Part shown: one piece after another, positions 1 to 11,757 of the stretch
How the letters are laid out: every line of letters begins with the position of its first letter
How positions within the stretch are numbered: position 1 is the stretch's first letter
Assembly: GCF_030149505.1 (NCBI RefSeq)
Contig: NZ_JASBRN010000045.1
Coordinates: 298,042 to 362,041 of the forward strand
DNA length: 64,000 nt
Source: Nocardioides sp.
GTDB taxonomy: Bacteria > Actinomycetota > Actinomycetes > Propionibacteriales > Nocardioidaceae
Reading direction: 5' to 3'
Notes under the pieces: model-generated
The model's database searches: none
Told to the model about the DNA's origin: nothing
What the model saw: the letters and a program-made list of their open reading frames with translations, nothing else
Made by a program: the position numbers and the translations under genes

Positions 1-2649
<2,649 letters not shown>

Positions 2650-2659
2650 TCGAGCCGGC

Positions 2660-2696
2660 TCGTGCCCCCGGTCCCCACGTGGGACCGGGGGCACGA
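2660..2696 (+). terminator. Strong GC-rich hairpin downstream of acnA
   Basis: tcgtgcccccggtccc-cacgt-gggaccgggggcacga, 16-bp perfect arms just after the stop codon. Confidence 0.8.
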
Positions 2697-2750
2697 CATA
2701 TTTCTGCGTGAACACGCGGGGAAGACCCCTCCGTCCACCTCTCTCGGGAC

Positions 2751-4064
2751 GTGTACCTGGACATGAGCACGTTGCACGACCGCCTGGTCGACCTCGCCTC
2801 GGACGCACCTGCGGCCACCCCGGACCCCCGGCTGTGGGACCGCGCTGCCCGGTTCCACCGCCGGCGCCGCGCCGGTACGGCGGCGCTCGTGGCCGTCGCC
2901 GTGCTCGCCGTCGTGTCGCTGGTCGGCATCGACACCTGGCAGCGCTCGCCCGGGGTCGACCCGGCGGCGCCGGGGACCGCGCCGGCGCTGCCGGCCCGGA
3001 TCTGGGAGCCGAGCGGATGGTTGCCGGGCAACGACGGTCAGCCGACGGGTCCGCTGGCGCTCCTCCGGGAGACCGAGCGCAACGGATGGCTCGGCTCCGA
3101 GGACGGCGTCGTGGCCGTGTCCGCCACGACAGGGGAGTACCTCTTCCTCGACCTGCCCGACGACGCGCACCGGGGCCACGCGCTGTCCCCGGACGGGTCC
3201 AAGGTGGCGTACTGGATCACGGGGGAGACCACAGGGTCGCCCCAGACCTCGGACGGCCAGGATCTGCCCGTGGTCGGAATCGCTGTCTGGGACGCCGAGA
3301 GCGGAGAGGTCCGGCGGCACGAGGTCGAGACCGAGCACGGCCTCGGCATCGCCGCCGACCCCGTGTGGGCTGATGCGACCGCCCTGGTCGCGACGTGGGG
3401 GGAGTACCGGGTCGGCGACGACGCGCCGGCTCGCTTCCAAGGCGGCTTCTACTCCGGTGAGGGTCTGCGCGTCTGGGACGTCGCGGCCGACGACGCACCC
3501 AGGCTGCTCGGCCTCGACGCGGAGGTCGACGCCGGGAACGGTTCCGGTCAGGTCCTCCTCACCGTCGACGACCGCCCTGTCCTCGACGTCCGCACGGGGC
3601 GGCGCAGCGGGCCGTCGGGTCGCCGTACCGACTACGGGTGGGTGAGCGCCCTGTCACCCGACGGGAGCGCGATTGCCTTCCCCCGCAGCAATCCCGGCCC
3701 GCTCCTGCTGCTGCGCGGGGACGGGCGCCCGGATGTCCTCATCGAGGAGGACGTGGAGGAGGCGGTCGGCTGGACCGACGGTGAGACGGTGGTCTTCGCG
3801 ACCAGCGACCCCGAGGCGGTCGATCGCGACACGAGGCTCGAGGTGGTCTCGCTTGCCACGGGCGAGCGACGGGTCCTCGTCCAGGCCGGGTCGTTCCAGC
3901 ACGTGCCAGGAAATCTGGCGACGGACCTCCTGGCCGTGGAGCCCCGCGACTTCCCCGAGCCGGACCGGCCCTGGGACCCGCGGGTCGTCGCGGCGCTCGT
4001 GGGTTTCGTGACCCTCGTGGCCGGCGCGTGGCTCCTGGGCTGGAGGCGACGTGTCGAGGCCTGA
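2751..4064 (+). CDS. Membrane-anchored WD40/TolB-like beta-propeller protein (candidate sigma regulator)
   Basis: N-terminal soluble segment, one TM (TAALVAVAVLAVVSLVGI), propeller-like repeats, C-terminal TM; overlaps the downstream sigma factor gene. Confidence 0.65.
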   Translation: MYLDMSTLHDRLVDLASDAPAATPDPRLWDRAARFHRRRRAGTAALVAVAVLAVVSLVGIDTWQRSPGVDPAAPGTAPALPARIWEPSGWLPGNDGQPTGPLALLRETERNGWLGSEDGVVAVSATTGEYLFLDLPDDAHRGHALSPDGSKVAYWITGETTGSPQTSDGQDLPVVGIAVWDAESGEVRRHEVETEHGLGIAADPVWADATALVATWGEYRVGDDAPARFQGGFYSGEGLRVWDVAADDAPRLLGLDAEVDAGNGSGQVLLTVDDRPVLDVRTGRRSGPSGRRTDYGWVSALSPDGSAIAFPRSNPGPLLLLRGDGRPDVLIEEDVEEAVGWTDGETVVFATSDPEAVDRDTRLEVVSLATGERRVLVQAGSFQHVPGNLATDLLAVEPRDFPEPDRPWDPRVVAALVGFVTLVAGAWLLGWRRRVEA

Positions 4065-4575
4065 CAGCAGGACACGCGAGTCCTTCGAGGAGTTCGTGGC
4101 CGCGCGCAGGCAGGCGCTGCTGCGCACGGCGTACCTCATGACCGGCGACCACGGGCACGCCGAGGATCTCGTGCAGGCCGCCCTGGTGAAGGCCTGGCCG
4201 CGGTGGGCGCGGATCGCCGACCGCCCCGAGCCCTACGTGCGCAGGATCCTCGCCCGCGAGGTGACCGATCGCTGGCGTGGCCGGCGGTGGCGCGAGGTCA
4301 GCACGGGCACCCTGCCCGAGACGACGGCAGAGACCCGCGACCCCACCGACCGCGAGGTACTGCGCCGCGCCCTCCTCGAGCTGTCGCCTCGACAGCGCGC
4401 GGTGGTGGTGCTGCGCTACTTCGACGACCTCACCGAGCAGCAGACCGCCGACGTGCTGGGCATCGGGCTCGGCACGGTGAAGTCGCACGGTCGCGAGGCG
4501 ATGGCCCGGCTGCGGGAGCTGGTGCCCGACGTCACCGACGACGACGTGGAGGCCCTCGATAGCGTGGCGCCATGA
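4051..4575 (+). CDS. SigE-family ECF RNA polymerase sigma factor
   Basis: Region 2 FEEFVAARRQALLRTAYLMTGDHGHAEDLVQAALVKAW and region 4 LSPRQRAVVVLRYFDDLTEQQTADVLGIGLGTVKSHGREAMARLR. Confidence 0.9.
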   Translation: MSRPDSRTRESFEEFVAARRQALLRTAYLMTGDHGHAEDLVQAALVKAWPRWARIADRPEPYVRRILAREVTDRWRGRRWREVSTGTLPETTAETRDPTDREVLRRALLELSPRQRAVVVLRYFDDLTEQQTADVLGIGLGTVKSHGREAMARLRELVPDVTDDDVEALDSVAP

Positions 4576-4898
4576 TCGTGGCCTTCAGCATCTCCCCGAC
4601 CACCGGCGACGAGACCGGGGGTGTCTCGGAGGCGGTCGCTGCCGCGGTCCGGGTGGTCCGCGAGTCGGGGCTTCCGCACGAGACCAACGCGATGTTCACC
4701 AACATCGAGGGTGAGTGGGACGAGGTCATGGCTGTGGTGAAGCGGGCCGTGGACGTCGTCGCCGAGGTCTCGCCCCGGGTCGGGCTGGTGCTCAAGGCCG
4801 ACATCCGGCCCGGCTGGGACGGACAGCTCGCCGCCAAGGTGGAGCGGGTCGAGGAGATCCTGGCCCGCGGCGACCAGGGCCCGGCGAGCGGCGCGTGA
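4572..4898 (+). CDS. MTH1187/YkoF-type thiamine-binding protein
   Basis: MIVAFSISPTTGDETGGVSEAVAAAVRVVRESGLPHETNAMFTNIEGEWDEVMAVVKRAVD matches the family pattern. Confidence 0.8.
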   Translation: MIVAFSISPTTGDETGGVSEAVAAAVRVVRESGLPHETNAMFTNIEGEWDEVMAVVKRAVDVVAEVSPRVGLVLKADIRPGWDGQLAAKVERVEEILARGDQGPASGA

Positions 4899-5458
4899 AC
4901 CGTCGGGTCCTGCTGGTGGCCCTGCTCGGCGTCCTGCTGGTGATGGGCACCGCGCTGCTGCTGCCGCAGGCGGTGGAGCGAGCGCGCCCCGAGCCCGTGG
5001 ACCTGACCCTCGACGCGGTCGAGGTCTTCGAGGACCTGCCCACGACCCACACCGACGAGGACGTCGACTACCCGACAGAGCCGCCGGTCGGTGGCCCGCA
5101 CGCGGACCGCTGGCTCGACTGCGGGGTCTACGACGAGCAGGTGCCGGCGGAGAACCTGGGCCACGACCTCGAGCACGGGACCGTCGTCATCGCCCACGAC
5201 CCCGGCCTCGACGACGGCGACGTGGCGCTGCTCGCCGACCTGCTCCCGCAGAACGGGATCATGACGCCCTGGGTCGGCCTGGACGCCCCGGTCGTCGTCA
5301 CCGTCTGGGGCCACCGGCTCGCGCTCACCGGCGCCGACGACCCCCGACTGCCGCTCTTCATCGCCCAGCTCGGCAACGGCGAGACCGCGCCCGAGCCGAT
5401 GGCCTCCTGCGCCGGTGGGATCGAGCCTCCGCAGGACCCCGGCGTCACCCAGGTCTGA
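4895..5458 (+). CDS. DUF3105-like membrane-anchored protein
   Basis: GTG start overlapping the upstream stop (GTGA); N-terminal TM; ENLGHDLEHGTVVIAHDP motif. Confidence 0.7.
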   Translation: MNRRVLLVALLGVLLVMGTALLLPQAVERARPEPVDLTLDAVEVFEDLPTTHTDEDVDYPTEPPVGGPHADRWLDCGVYDEQVPAENLGHDLEHGTVVIAHDPGLDDGDVALLADLLPQNGIMTPWVGLDAPVVVTVWGHRLALTGADDPRLPLFIAQLGNGETAPEPMASCAGGIEPPQDPGVTQV

Positions 5459-5464
5459 CCGCAG

Positions 5465-5525
5465 CCCGCCGAGCCGGCCCGTCATTCCGTACGACGTGTA
5501 CGGAACTCCGGGCCGGCTCGGCGGG
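5465..5525. terminator. 61-nt near-perfect nested inverted repeat
   Basis: cccgccgagccggcccg / cgggccggctcggcggg 17-bp perfect arms, 3x3 internal loop, inner ttccgtac-gacgt-gtacggaa. Confidence 0.75.
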
Positions 5526-5540
5526 AGCGGGCTGGGTACC

Positions 5541-7478
5541 GTGACGCGCGTGTCCCACCTCGAGCCGCTGACCCTGCCCGCGACCGACGACCTCGAGGCC
5601 TGGAACGGATTCCTCGACACCCGCGTCCTCGGTGGTCTCGAGGAGGCCCGGGGCCTGGTCGCGGTGCTCCGCGAGACGCCGGCGGGCGACCCGGAGACAT
5701 TGCTGGTCTGGAACGACCTGCACGTCGCGCTCGCCAACGCCTTCGCCGTGGCCGGCCTGCTCTCCCAGGTCCACCCCGACGGCGAGCTGCGCGAGCGGGC
5801 CGAGGGCTACGAGCAGCAGCTGCACGAGCTGCGCACCACCCTCATGCTCGACCCGGTGGTGTATGCCGTGCTGTCGGCCGCCCCGACTGACGGACTGCCC
5901 GACGGTGCCGACCGGGTGCTGGCCGACGCCCTGCGCTCCTTCCGCCGCTCCGGCGTCGACCGCGACGAGCGCACCCGCGAGCGGCTGCGCGAGCTGTCGG
6001 CCCGCGAGACCGACCTCGGACAGGCCTTCTCCCGCAACATCCGCGACGGCGCGGGGGAGACCCGCGTGCCGGCGAGCGCCCTGGCCGGCCTGCCCGACGA
6101 CTACGTGGAGGCCCACCCCGCCGACGAGGACGGCAAGGTCACGATCACCACGGGATACCCCGACACCAACCCGTTCCTGATGTTCTCCGCGGATCCCAAG
6201 GCCCGGCACGCGGTCATGCACACCTTCCTCAACATCGGGTGGCCGGCCAACGACCCCGTCCTGCACGACCTGCTGCGGGTGCGCGACGAGCAGGCTCGGC
6301 TGCTCGGCTACGCCTCCTGGCCCGACTTCGACGCCGAGGTCAAGATGATCGGCACCGGCGACGCGGTGGCCGCCTTCATCGACAAGATCGCCGAGGACGC
6401 GACCGCCAGCGCGGAGCGCGATGCCGCCCTGCTGCTGGAGAGGGCCCGCCAGGACCACCCCGGCCTGGGCCGGCTGGACGTCGCGGACGCCCGCTACTAC
6501 GGCGAGGTCGTGCGCCGTGAGCGGTTCGACGTCGACGGCCAGGCGGTGCGGCGGTACTTCGCCTCCGACCGCGTCCGGGCCGGGCTGCTGGAGGTCACCG
6601 GACGGCTGTTCGGCCTGGAGTACGTCCCGGTCCCGGACGCGCCCAGCTGGCACACCGAGGTGGCGACGTACGACGTCAGGCTGGTCGAGTCCGGCGACCT
6701 GCTCGGCCGGATCCACCTCGACCTGCACCCGCGGGCGGGCAAGTACAACCACGCCGCCCAGTTCGACCTGGTCCGCGGGGTGGGTGGTCGCCAGCTGCCC
6801 GAGGGCGTGCTGGTCTGCAACTTCGGCCGCACCCGGATGGACCACTCCGAGGTCGTGACGCTGTTCCACGAGTTCGGCCACCTGCTCCACCACGTGCTGG
6901 CCGGGCGCCACCCGTGGGTCCGGTTCTCCGGTGTGGCCACCGAGTGGGACTTCGTGGAGGCCCCGAGCCAGATGCTGGAGGAGTGGGCCTGGGACCACGG
7001 GGTGCTGAGCAGCTTCGCCGTCGACGAGGCGGGGGAACCGATCCCGGCCGCGCTCGTCGAACGGATGCGTGCCGCCGACGAGCTCGGCAAGGGCTACTAC
7101 GCGCGCACGCAGATGTACTACGCGGCCGTCTCCTACCGCTTCCACGCCGAGCTCCCGGTCGACCTGACCAAGCGCTCGCAGGAGCTCTCGGACCGGTACG
7201 CGGTCTGGGCGCAGCTGCCGGGCACCCACTTCCACTGCGGCTTCGGGCACCTGGAGGGCTACGGCTCGGGCTACTACACGTACATGTGGAGCCTGGTCAT
7301 CGCGAAGGACCTCTTCTCCGCCTTCGACGAGGGCGACCTTTTCGCGCCCGACGTGGCCACCCGCTACCGCGACACCGTGCTCGCCGCCGGGGGCAGCCGG
7401 GACGCCGCCGACCTGGTCGAGGCGTTCCTCGGCCGGCCCTACGACTCGCGCGCCTTCACCGCGTGGCTGGAGGGGTGA
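5541..7478 (+). CDS. M3 family metallopeptidase (thimet oligopeptidase-like)
   Basis: HEFGHLLHHVLAG zinc motif and M3 C-terminal motifs; GTG start at 5541 or 5550. Confidence 0.9.
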   Translation: MTRVSHLEPLTLPATDDLEAWNGFLDTRVLGGLEEARGLVAVLRETPAGDPETLLVWNDLHVALANAFAVAGLLSQVHPDGELRERAEGYEQQLHELRTTLMLDPVVYAVLSAAPTDGLPDGADRVLADALRSFRRSGVDRDERTRERLRELSARETDLGQAFSRNIRDGAGETRVPASALAGLPDDYVEAHPADEDGKVTITTGYPDTNPFLMFSADPKARHAVMHTFLNIGWPANDPVLHDLLRVRDEQARLLGYASWPDFDAEVKMIGTGDAVAAFIDKIAEDATASAERDAALLLERARQDHPGLGRLDVADARYYGEVVRRERFDVDGQAVRRYFASDRVRAGLLEVTGRLFGLEYVPVPDAPSWHTEVATYDVRLVESGDLLGRIHLDLHPRAGKYNHAAQFDLVRGVGGRQLPEGVLVCNFGRTRMDHSEVVTLFHEFGHLLHHVLAGRHPWVRFSGVATEWDFVEAPSQMLEEWAWDHGVLSSFAVDEAGEPIPAALVERMRAADELGKGYYARTQMYYAAVSYRFHAELPVDLTKRSQELSDRYAVWAQLPGTHFHCGFGHLEGYGSGYYTYMWSLVIAKDLFSAFDEGDLFAPDVATRYRDTVLAAGGSRDAADLVEAFLGRPYDSRAFTAWLEG

Positions 7479-7888
7479 GCGCCGTGGACAGCGAGACCTT
7501 CCTCGTCCGCACCGGCGGGCGCGACACCGTCCTGGACCTCACCGACCGCGCCCGTGCCTGGGTCGCGGGCCGCGGCGACGGGCTGCTGCACGTCTTCGTG
7601 CCGCACGCCACGGCCGGTCTCGCGGTGCTCGAGACAGGAGCCGGCTCCGACGACGACCTGCTCGCCGCGCTGGCCGACCTGCTGCCCGCGGACGACCGCT
7701 GGCGGCACCGGCACGGCACCCCCGGTCACGGCCGGTCGCACGTGATGCCCGCGATCGTGCCGCCGTACGCGACGCTCCCGGTGCTGGGCGGGCAGCTGGC
7801 CCTCGGCACGTGGCAGAGCCTGTGCCTGGTGGACCTCAACGTCGACAACCCCGAGCGCGAGGTGCGGTTCTCGTTCCTGGCGGGGTGA
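7475..7888 (+). CDS. YjbQ/UPF0047 family protein
   Basis: GLLHVFVPHATAGLAVLE, GHGRSHVMPAIVPP, LALGTWQSLCLVDLN. Confidence 0.85.
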   Translation: MSAVDSETFLVRTGGRDTVLDLTDRARAWVAGRGDGLLHVFVPHATAGLAVLETGAGSDDDLLAALADLLPADDRWRHRHGTPGHGRSHVMPAIVPPYATLPVLGGQLALGTWQSLCLVDLNVDNPEREVRFSFLAG

Positions 7889-7906
7889 GGTCGGTCGCGT
7901 CCGGAG

Positions 7907-7922
7907 TCGAACACGTGTTCGA
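7907..7922 (+). promoter_or_regulatory. Perfect actinobacterial SOS box (LexA operator)
   Basis: tcgaacacgtgttcga, a 16-bp perfect palindrome fitting TCGAAC-N4-GTTCGA, 21 nt upstream of the ATG at 7944. Confidence 0.85.
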
Positions 7923-7943
7923 TCCTGGCGTACCATCGGAGTC

Positions 7944-8315
7944 ATGGACCGACTCGTCGCCCCGCCCGGCTGGCCGCGGGCCGTGCGCCCGCCCGACGCG
8001 CCCGACTGGGAGGTCACGGCCTGCGCCTGGCTACTGGACCTCTGTCCTCCGGAGTTCCGCTCCTACCCGACGCTGCGGCGCCACCCCGTCGTGCTGGCGC
8101 GGTTCGCAGTGCTGCACGTGGAGGGCTGCCACGCCGCGGTCCGGCGCGGGCTGAGCGAGGCCCGCGCCGACCTGCCGCAGGTCGCCGACGGCGACGTGGT
8201 GGAGGCGGCCGTGCAGACCTTCCTGGCCGAGGAGGCCCGGCTCGTCGGCGTACGACGGGAGGTCGGCCTCGTGGAGGAGGCGCTGCGCGGACGCCGCTAC
8301 CGCGCGCGGCTCTAG
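7944..8315 (+). CDS. Small uncharacterised protein, predicted SOS-inducible
   Basis: 123-aa ORF directly downstream of the SOS box and a TACCAT -10-like element. Confidence 0.75.
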   Translation: MDRLVAPPGWPRAVRPPDAPDWEVTACAWLLDLCPPEFRSYPTLRRHPVVLARFAVLHVEGCHAAVRRGLSEARADLPQVADGDVVEAAVQTFLAEEARLVGVRREVGLVEEALRGRRYRARL

Positions 8316-8337
8316 GTCCAGCGGTAGGTTCCGGGAC

Positions 8338-8766
8338 GTGCACGACTTCGCCTGTGTCGTCCTGGTCGACCGCCGTGGCCGCCTGCTCATGCAGGAGCGC
8401 GACGAGCACCCCGTCATCGACCCCGAGAAGTGGGGGCTCTGCGGCGGCCACCTCGAGCCCGGTGAGGACCCGCTGACCGGCGCGGTCCGCGAGCTGGAGG
8501 AGGAGACCGGGGTCGTGCTGGCGCCCGAGGAGCTCGAGCTCGTCGAGCAGCTGCAGGTCTTCCACGAGGGCTACGGCACCTGGGACCAGATGACCTTCTA
8601 CGCCGCCGGCGTCGACCTCGACGATCCCGACATCGCGTGCACCGAGGGACGCCAGATCGTCTTCGTCGACCCTGACCGGGTGCTGGACCTCGACCTCACC
8701 GGCTCGGCGCGTCGCGTCCTGCCGGGGTTCCTCCAGGGCCCGATCTACAGGAGGCTGTCCGCATGA
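8338..8766 (+). CDS. NUDIX hydrolase
   Basis: Nudix box GHLEPGEDPLTGAVRELEEETGV. Confidence 0.92.
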   Translation: MHDFACVVLVDRRGRLLMQERDEHPVIDPEKWGLCGGHLEPGEDPLTGAVRELEEETGVVLAPEELELVEQLQVFHEGYGTWDQMTFYAAGVDLDDPDIACTEGRQIVFVDPDRVLDLDLTGSARRVLPGFLQGPIYRRLSA

Positions 8767-9698
8767 CCGGTTCCCGCACGCTCCAGGTCCACCCCGTCGG
8801 CCACGACGGTGCCGAGGACGTCGTCGTCGCCACCTCCGGCCGGCACGAGGGGTCGGTCTACACCGGCACCGTCGACGGCGCGGTGCTGCGGGTCTCCCAC
8901 GACGGCTCCAGGGTCGAGCAGGTCGGCAGCACCGGCGGGCGCCCGCTCGGCATCGAGGTCGACCCCGACGGCCGGCTGCTGGTCTGCGACTCCCACCGCG
9001 GCGTGCTGCGAATGGACCCCGACACCGGGGCGGTCGAGCAGGTCCTGGCGGCGGTCGACGGCGTCCCCATGGTCTTCTGCAACAACGCCGCGATCGCCAG
9101 CGACGGCACGGTGTGGTTCTCCGACTCCTCGCGGCACTTCGGCATCGACCGGTGGAAGGACGACTTCGTCCAGGACACCGCCAGCGGCCGGCTGCTCGCG
9201 CTGCGCCCCGACGGGTCGGTCGAGACCGTGCTCGACGGCCTGCGCTTCGCCAACGGCGTGGCCCTGGCCCCCGACGAGTCCTTCGTCGTCGTCGCCGAGA
9301 CCCGGGGTCGCACGCTGGTGCGGCACTGGCTCACCGGCGACCGCGCCGGCACCCGCGACCTCCTCGTCGACGGCCTGCCCGGCTACCCCGACAACATCGC
9401 CCGCGGCAGCGACGGCCTCATCTGGGTCAGCATCGCCAGCCCCACCGACCCGGTGGTGGAGCGGCTGGGCCGCGCACCGCTGCTGGTCCGCAAGGGTGTG
9501 ACCAAGATCCCGGAGCGGTTCCAGCCCGCGCCGAAGCGCACCTGCCGCGTCCAGGCCTTCGACGCCGCCGGCACGCTCGTGCACGACCTGGACCTCGACA
9601 CGCCCGACTTCCACATGGCCACCGGGGTGCGCGAGCACGAGGGGCGCGTGTGGATCGGCAGCCTGCACGAGCCCTCCGTCGGGGTCGTGGATCTGTGA
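8763..9698 (+). CDS. SMP-30/gluconolactonase/strictosidine synthase-like beta-propeller
   Basis: GTVWFSDSSRHFGIDRW, FANGVALAPDESFVVVAET, GYPDNIARGSDGLIWV. Confidence 0.85.
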   Translation: MTGSRTLQVHPVGHDGAEDVVVATSGRHEGSVYTGTVDGAVLRVSHDGSRVEQVGSTGGRPLGIEVDPDGRLLVCDSHRGVLRMDPDTGAVEQVLAAVDGVPMVFCNNAAIASDGTVWFSDSSRHFGIDRWKDDFVQDTASGRLLALRPDGSVETVLDGLRFANGVALAPDESFVVVAETRGRTLVRHWLTGDRAGTRDLLVDGLPGYPDNIARGSDGLIWVSIASPTDPVVERLGRAPLLVRKGVTKIPERFQPAPKRTCRVQAFDAAGTLVHDLDLDTPDFHMATGVREHEGRVWIGSLHEPSVGVVDL

Positions 9699-9786
9699 GC
9701 CACCCCGTCTAGACTCGGAGGCTCCGCCCCGGGCTGCGTGACCCGCACCGTCCCGGGGGCAACGACGCAGGAGGAGGACCCCCCGA

Positions 9787-11757
9787 ATGGGAGTGCTGGA
9801 GTCGGTCTCGGGACCCCGTGACCTCCGGAGCCTCACCGACGCGGAGCTCGACCTCCTGGCGAGCGAGATCCGCGACCTGCTGGTCCGCTCGACCTCGCGG
9901 GTCGGCGGCCACCTCGGCCCCAACCTCGGCGTCGTGGAGCTGACGATCGCGATCCACCGGGTCTTCGACTCCCCGCGCGACCGGGTCGTCCTCGACACGG
10001 GGCACCAGTCCTACGTCCACAAGATGCTCACCGGTCGCGCCAGCCAGTTCGACGGGCTGCGGCAGGAGGGCGGCCTGTCGGGCTACCCGAGCCAGGCCGA
10101 GTCCCCGCACGACATCGTGGAGAACTCCCACGCCTCGACCGCGCTGTCCTACGCCGACGGCCTGGCCAAGGCCTACCGCATCCGCGGGGAGGACCGGCAC
10201 GTCGTGGCCGTCATCGGCGACGGGGCCCTGACCGGCGGCATGGCCTGGGAGGCGCTCAACAACATCGCGGTCGCCCCCGACAGCCGCCTGGTGATCGTGG
10301 TCAACGACAACGGCCGCTCCTACACCCCGACCGTCGGAGGTCTCGCCACCGCGTTGTCGAGCCTGCGCACCGACCCCCGCTACGAGCACGTCCTCGACGT
10401 GGTCAAGAAGCGGCTCAACGCCGTGCCGGGCGTCGGCCCCGCGGCGTACGACGCGTTGCACGCCATGAAGAAGGGCCTCAAGGACGCGCTCGCCCCCCAG
10501 GGCCTGTTCGAGGACCTCGGCCTGAAGTACGTCGGTCCCGTCGACGGCCACGACCGGGCCGCCATGGAGACCGCGCTGACCCAGGCCAAGCGCTTCAACG
10601 GCCCCGTCATCGTCCACGCCCTGACCCGCAAGGGCTTCGGGTACGACGCCGCCGAGCGGCACGAGGCCGACCAGTTCCACAGCCCGCAGCCCTTCGACAT
10701 CGAGTCCGGCGAGGAGCGCAAGCGCGGCCGCATCTGGACCGACTTCTTCTCCGACGCGATGGTCGACCTCGGCCACCGTCGCAAGGACGTCGTGGCGATC
10801 ACCGCCGCGATGATGCACCCGGTGGGGCTGGACGCCTTCGAGGCGCACTTCCCCGAGCGCACCTTCGACGTCGGCATCGCCGAGCAGCACGCCGCCACCT
10901 CGGCGGCCGGCCTCGCGATGGGCGGTCTGCACCCGGTGGTCGCGGTCTACGCGACCTTCCTCAACCGCGCCTTCGACCAGGTGCTCATGGACGTCGCGCT
11001 GCACAGGTGCGGCGTCACCTTCGTGCTCGACCGCTCCGGCGTCACCGGCGACGACGGCGCCAGCCACAACGGCATGTGGGACATGTCGGTCCTGCAGGTC
11101 GTGCCCGGGCTGCGCCTGGCCGCGCCCCGCGACGCCACCCGCCTGCGCGAGCTCCTCGACGAGGCCGTGCAGGTCGACGAGGCCCCGACGGTGGTCCGCT
11201 TCCCCAAGGGCGCCCCGCCCGCCGACGTGTCGGCGGTCGACCGGGCCGGCGGGTGCGACGTGCTGGTGCGCTCGGGTGCCCGTGACGTCCTCGTGGTCGC
11301 CGTCGGCTCGATGGCCACCACCGCCGTCGAGGTCGCCGAGCGGCTGCGTGACCAGGGCATCGGCGTGACCGTGGTCGACCCGCGCTGGGTCAAGCCCGTC
11401 GACCCCGCGCTGGTCGACCTGGCCCGCGAGCACCGGCTGGTGGTCAGCGTCGAGGACAACGGCGTGCAGGGCGGGTGCGGCGCCTCGCTGCTCCAGGCGC
11501 TCGTCGCCGCCGGCGTGCGCACCCCGGTGCAGCTGCACGGCATCCCGCAGGAGTTCCTGGGCCACGCCAAGCGCGACGTCATCCTCGAGCGGATCGGCCT
11601 CACCGCCCAGCACCTGGCCCGCGGCATCGTCGAGGCCATGGCCGGTGACCTGACCGGGCACCTCCCTGACGACAGCGACACGGTCGTCGACCCGGGCGAG
11701 GCGCAGCCCGAGGTCGCCGGTCCGCCCGGCGACCGGTCGCGTGACCGGCGCGGCTGA
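9787..11757 (+). CDS. dxs: 1-deoxy-D-xylulose-5-phosphate synthase
   Basis: [66 protein letters not shown]. Confidence 0.97.
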   Translation: MGVLESVSGPRDLRSLTDAELDLLASEIRDLLVRSTSRVGGHLGPNLGVVELTIAIHRVFDSPRDRVVLDTGHQSYVHKMLTGRASQFDGLRQEGGLSGYPSQAESPHDIVENSHASTALSYADGLAKAYRIRGEDRHVVAVIGDGALTGGMAWEALNNIAVAPDSRLVIVVNDNGRSYTPTVGGLATALSSLRTDPRYEHVLDVVKKRLNAVPGVGPAAYDALHAMKKGLKDALAPQGLFEDLGLKYVGPVDGHDRAAMETALTQAKRFNGPVIVHALTRKGFGYDAAERHEADQFHSPQPFDIESGEERKRGRIWTDFFSDAMVDLGHRRKDVVAITAAMMHPVGLDAFEAHFPERTFDVGIAEQHAATSAAGLAMGGLHPVVAVYATFLNRAFDQVLMDVALHRCGVTFVLDRSGVTGDDGASHNGMWDMSVLQVVPGLRLAAPRDATRLRELLDEAVQVDEAPTVVRFPKGAPPADVSAVDRAGGCDVLVRSGARDVLVVAVGSMATTAVEVAERLRDQGIGVTVVDPRWVKPVDPALVDLAREHRLVVSVEDNGVQGGCGASLLQALVAAGVRTPVQLHGIPQEFLGHAKRDVILERIGLTAQHLARGIVEAMAGDLTGHLPDDSDTVVDPGEAQPEVAGPPGDRSRDRRG

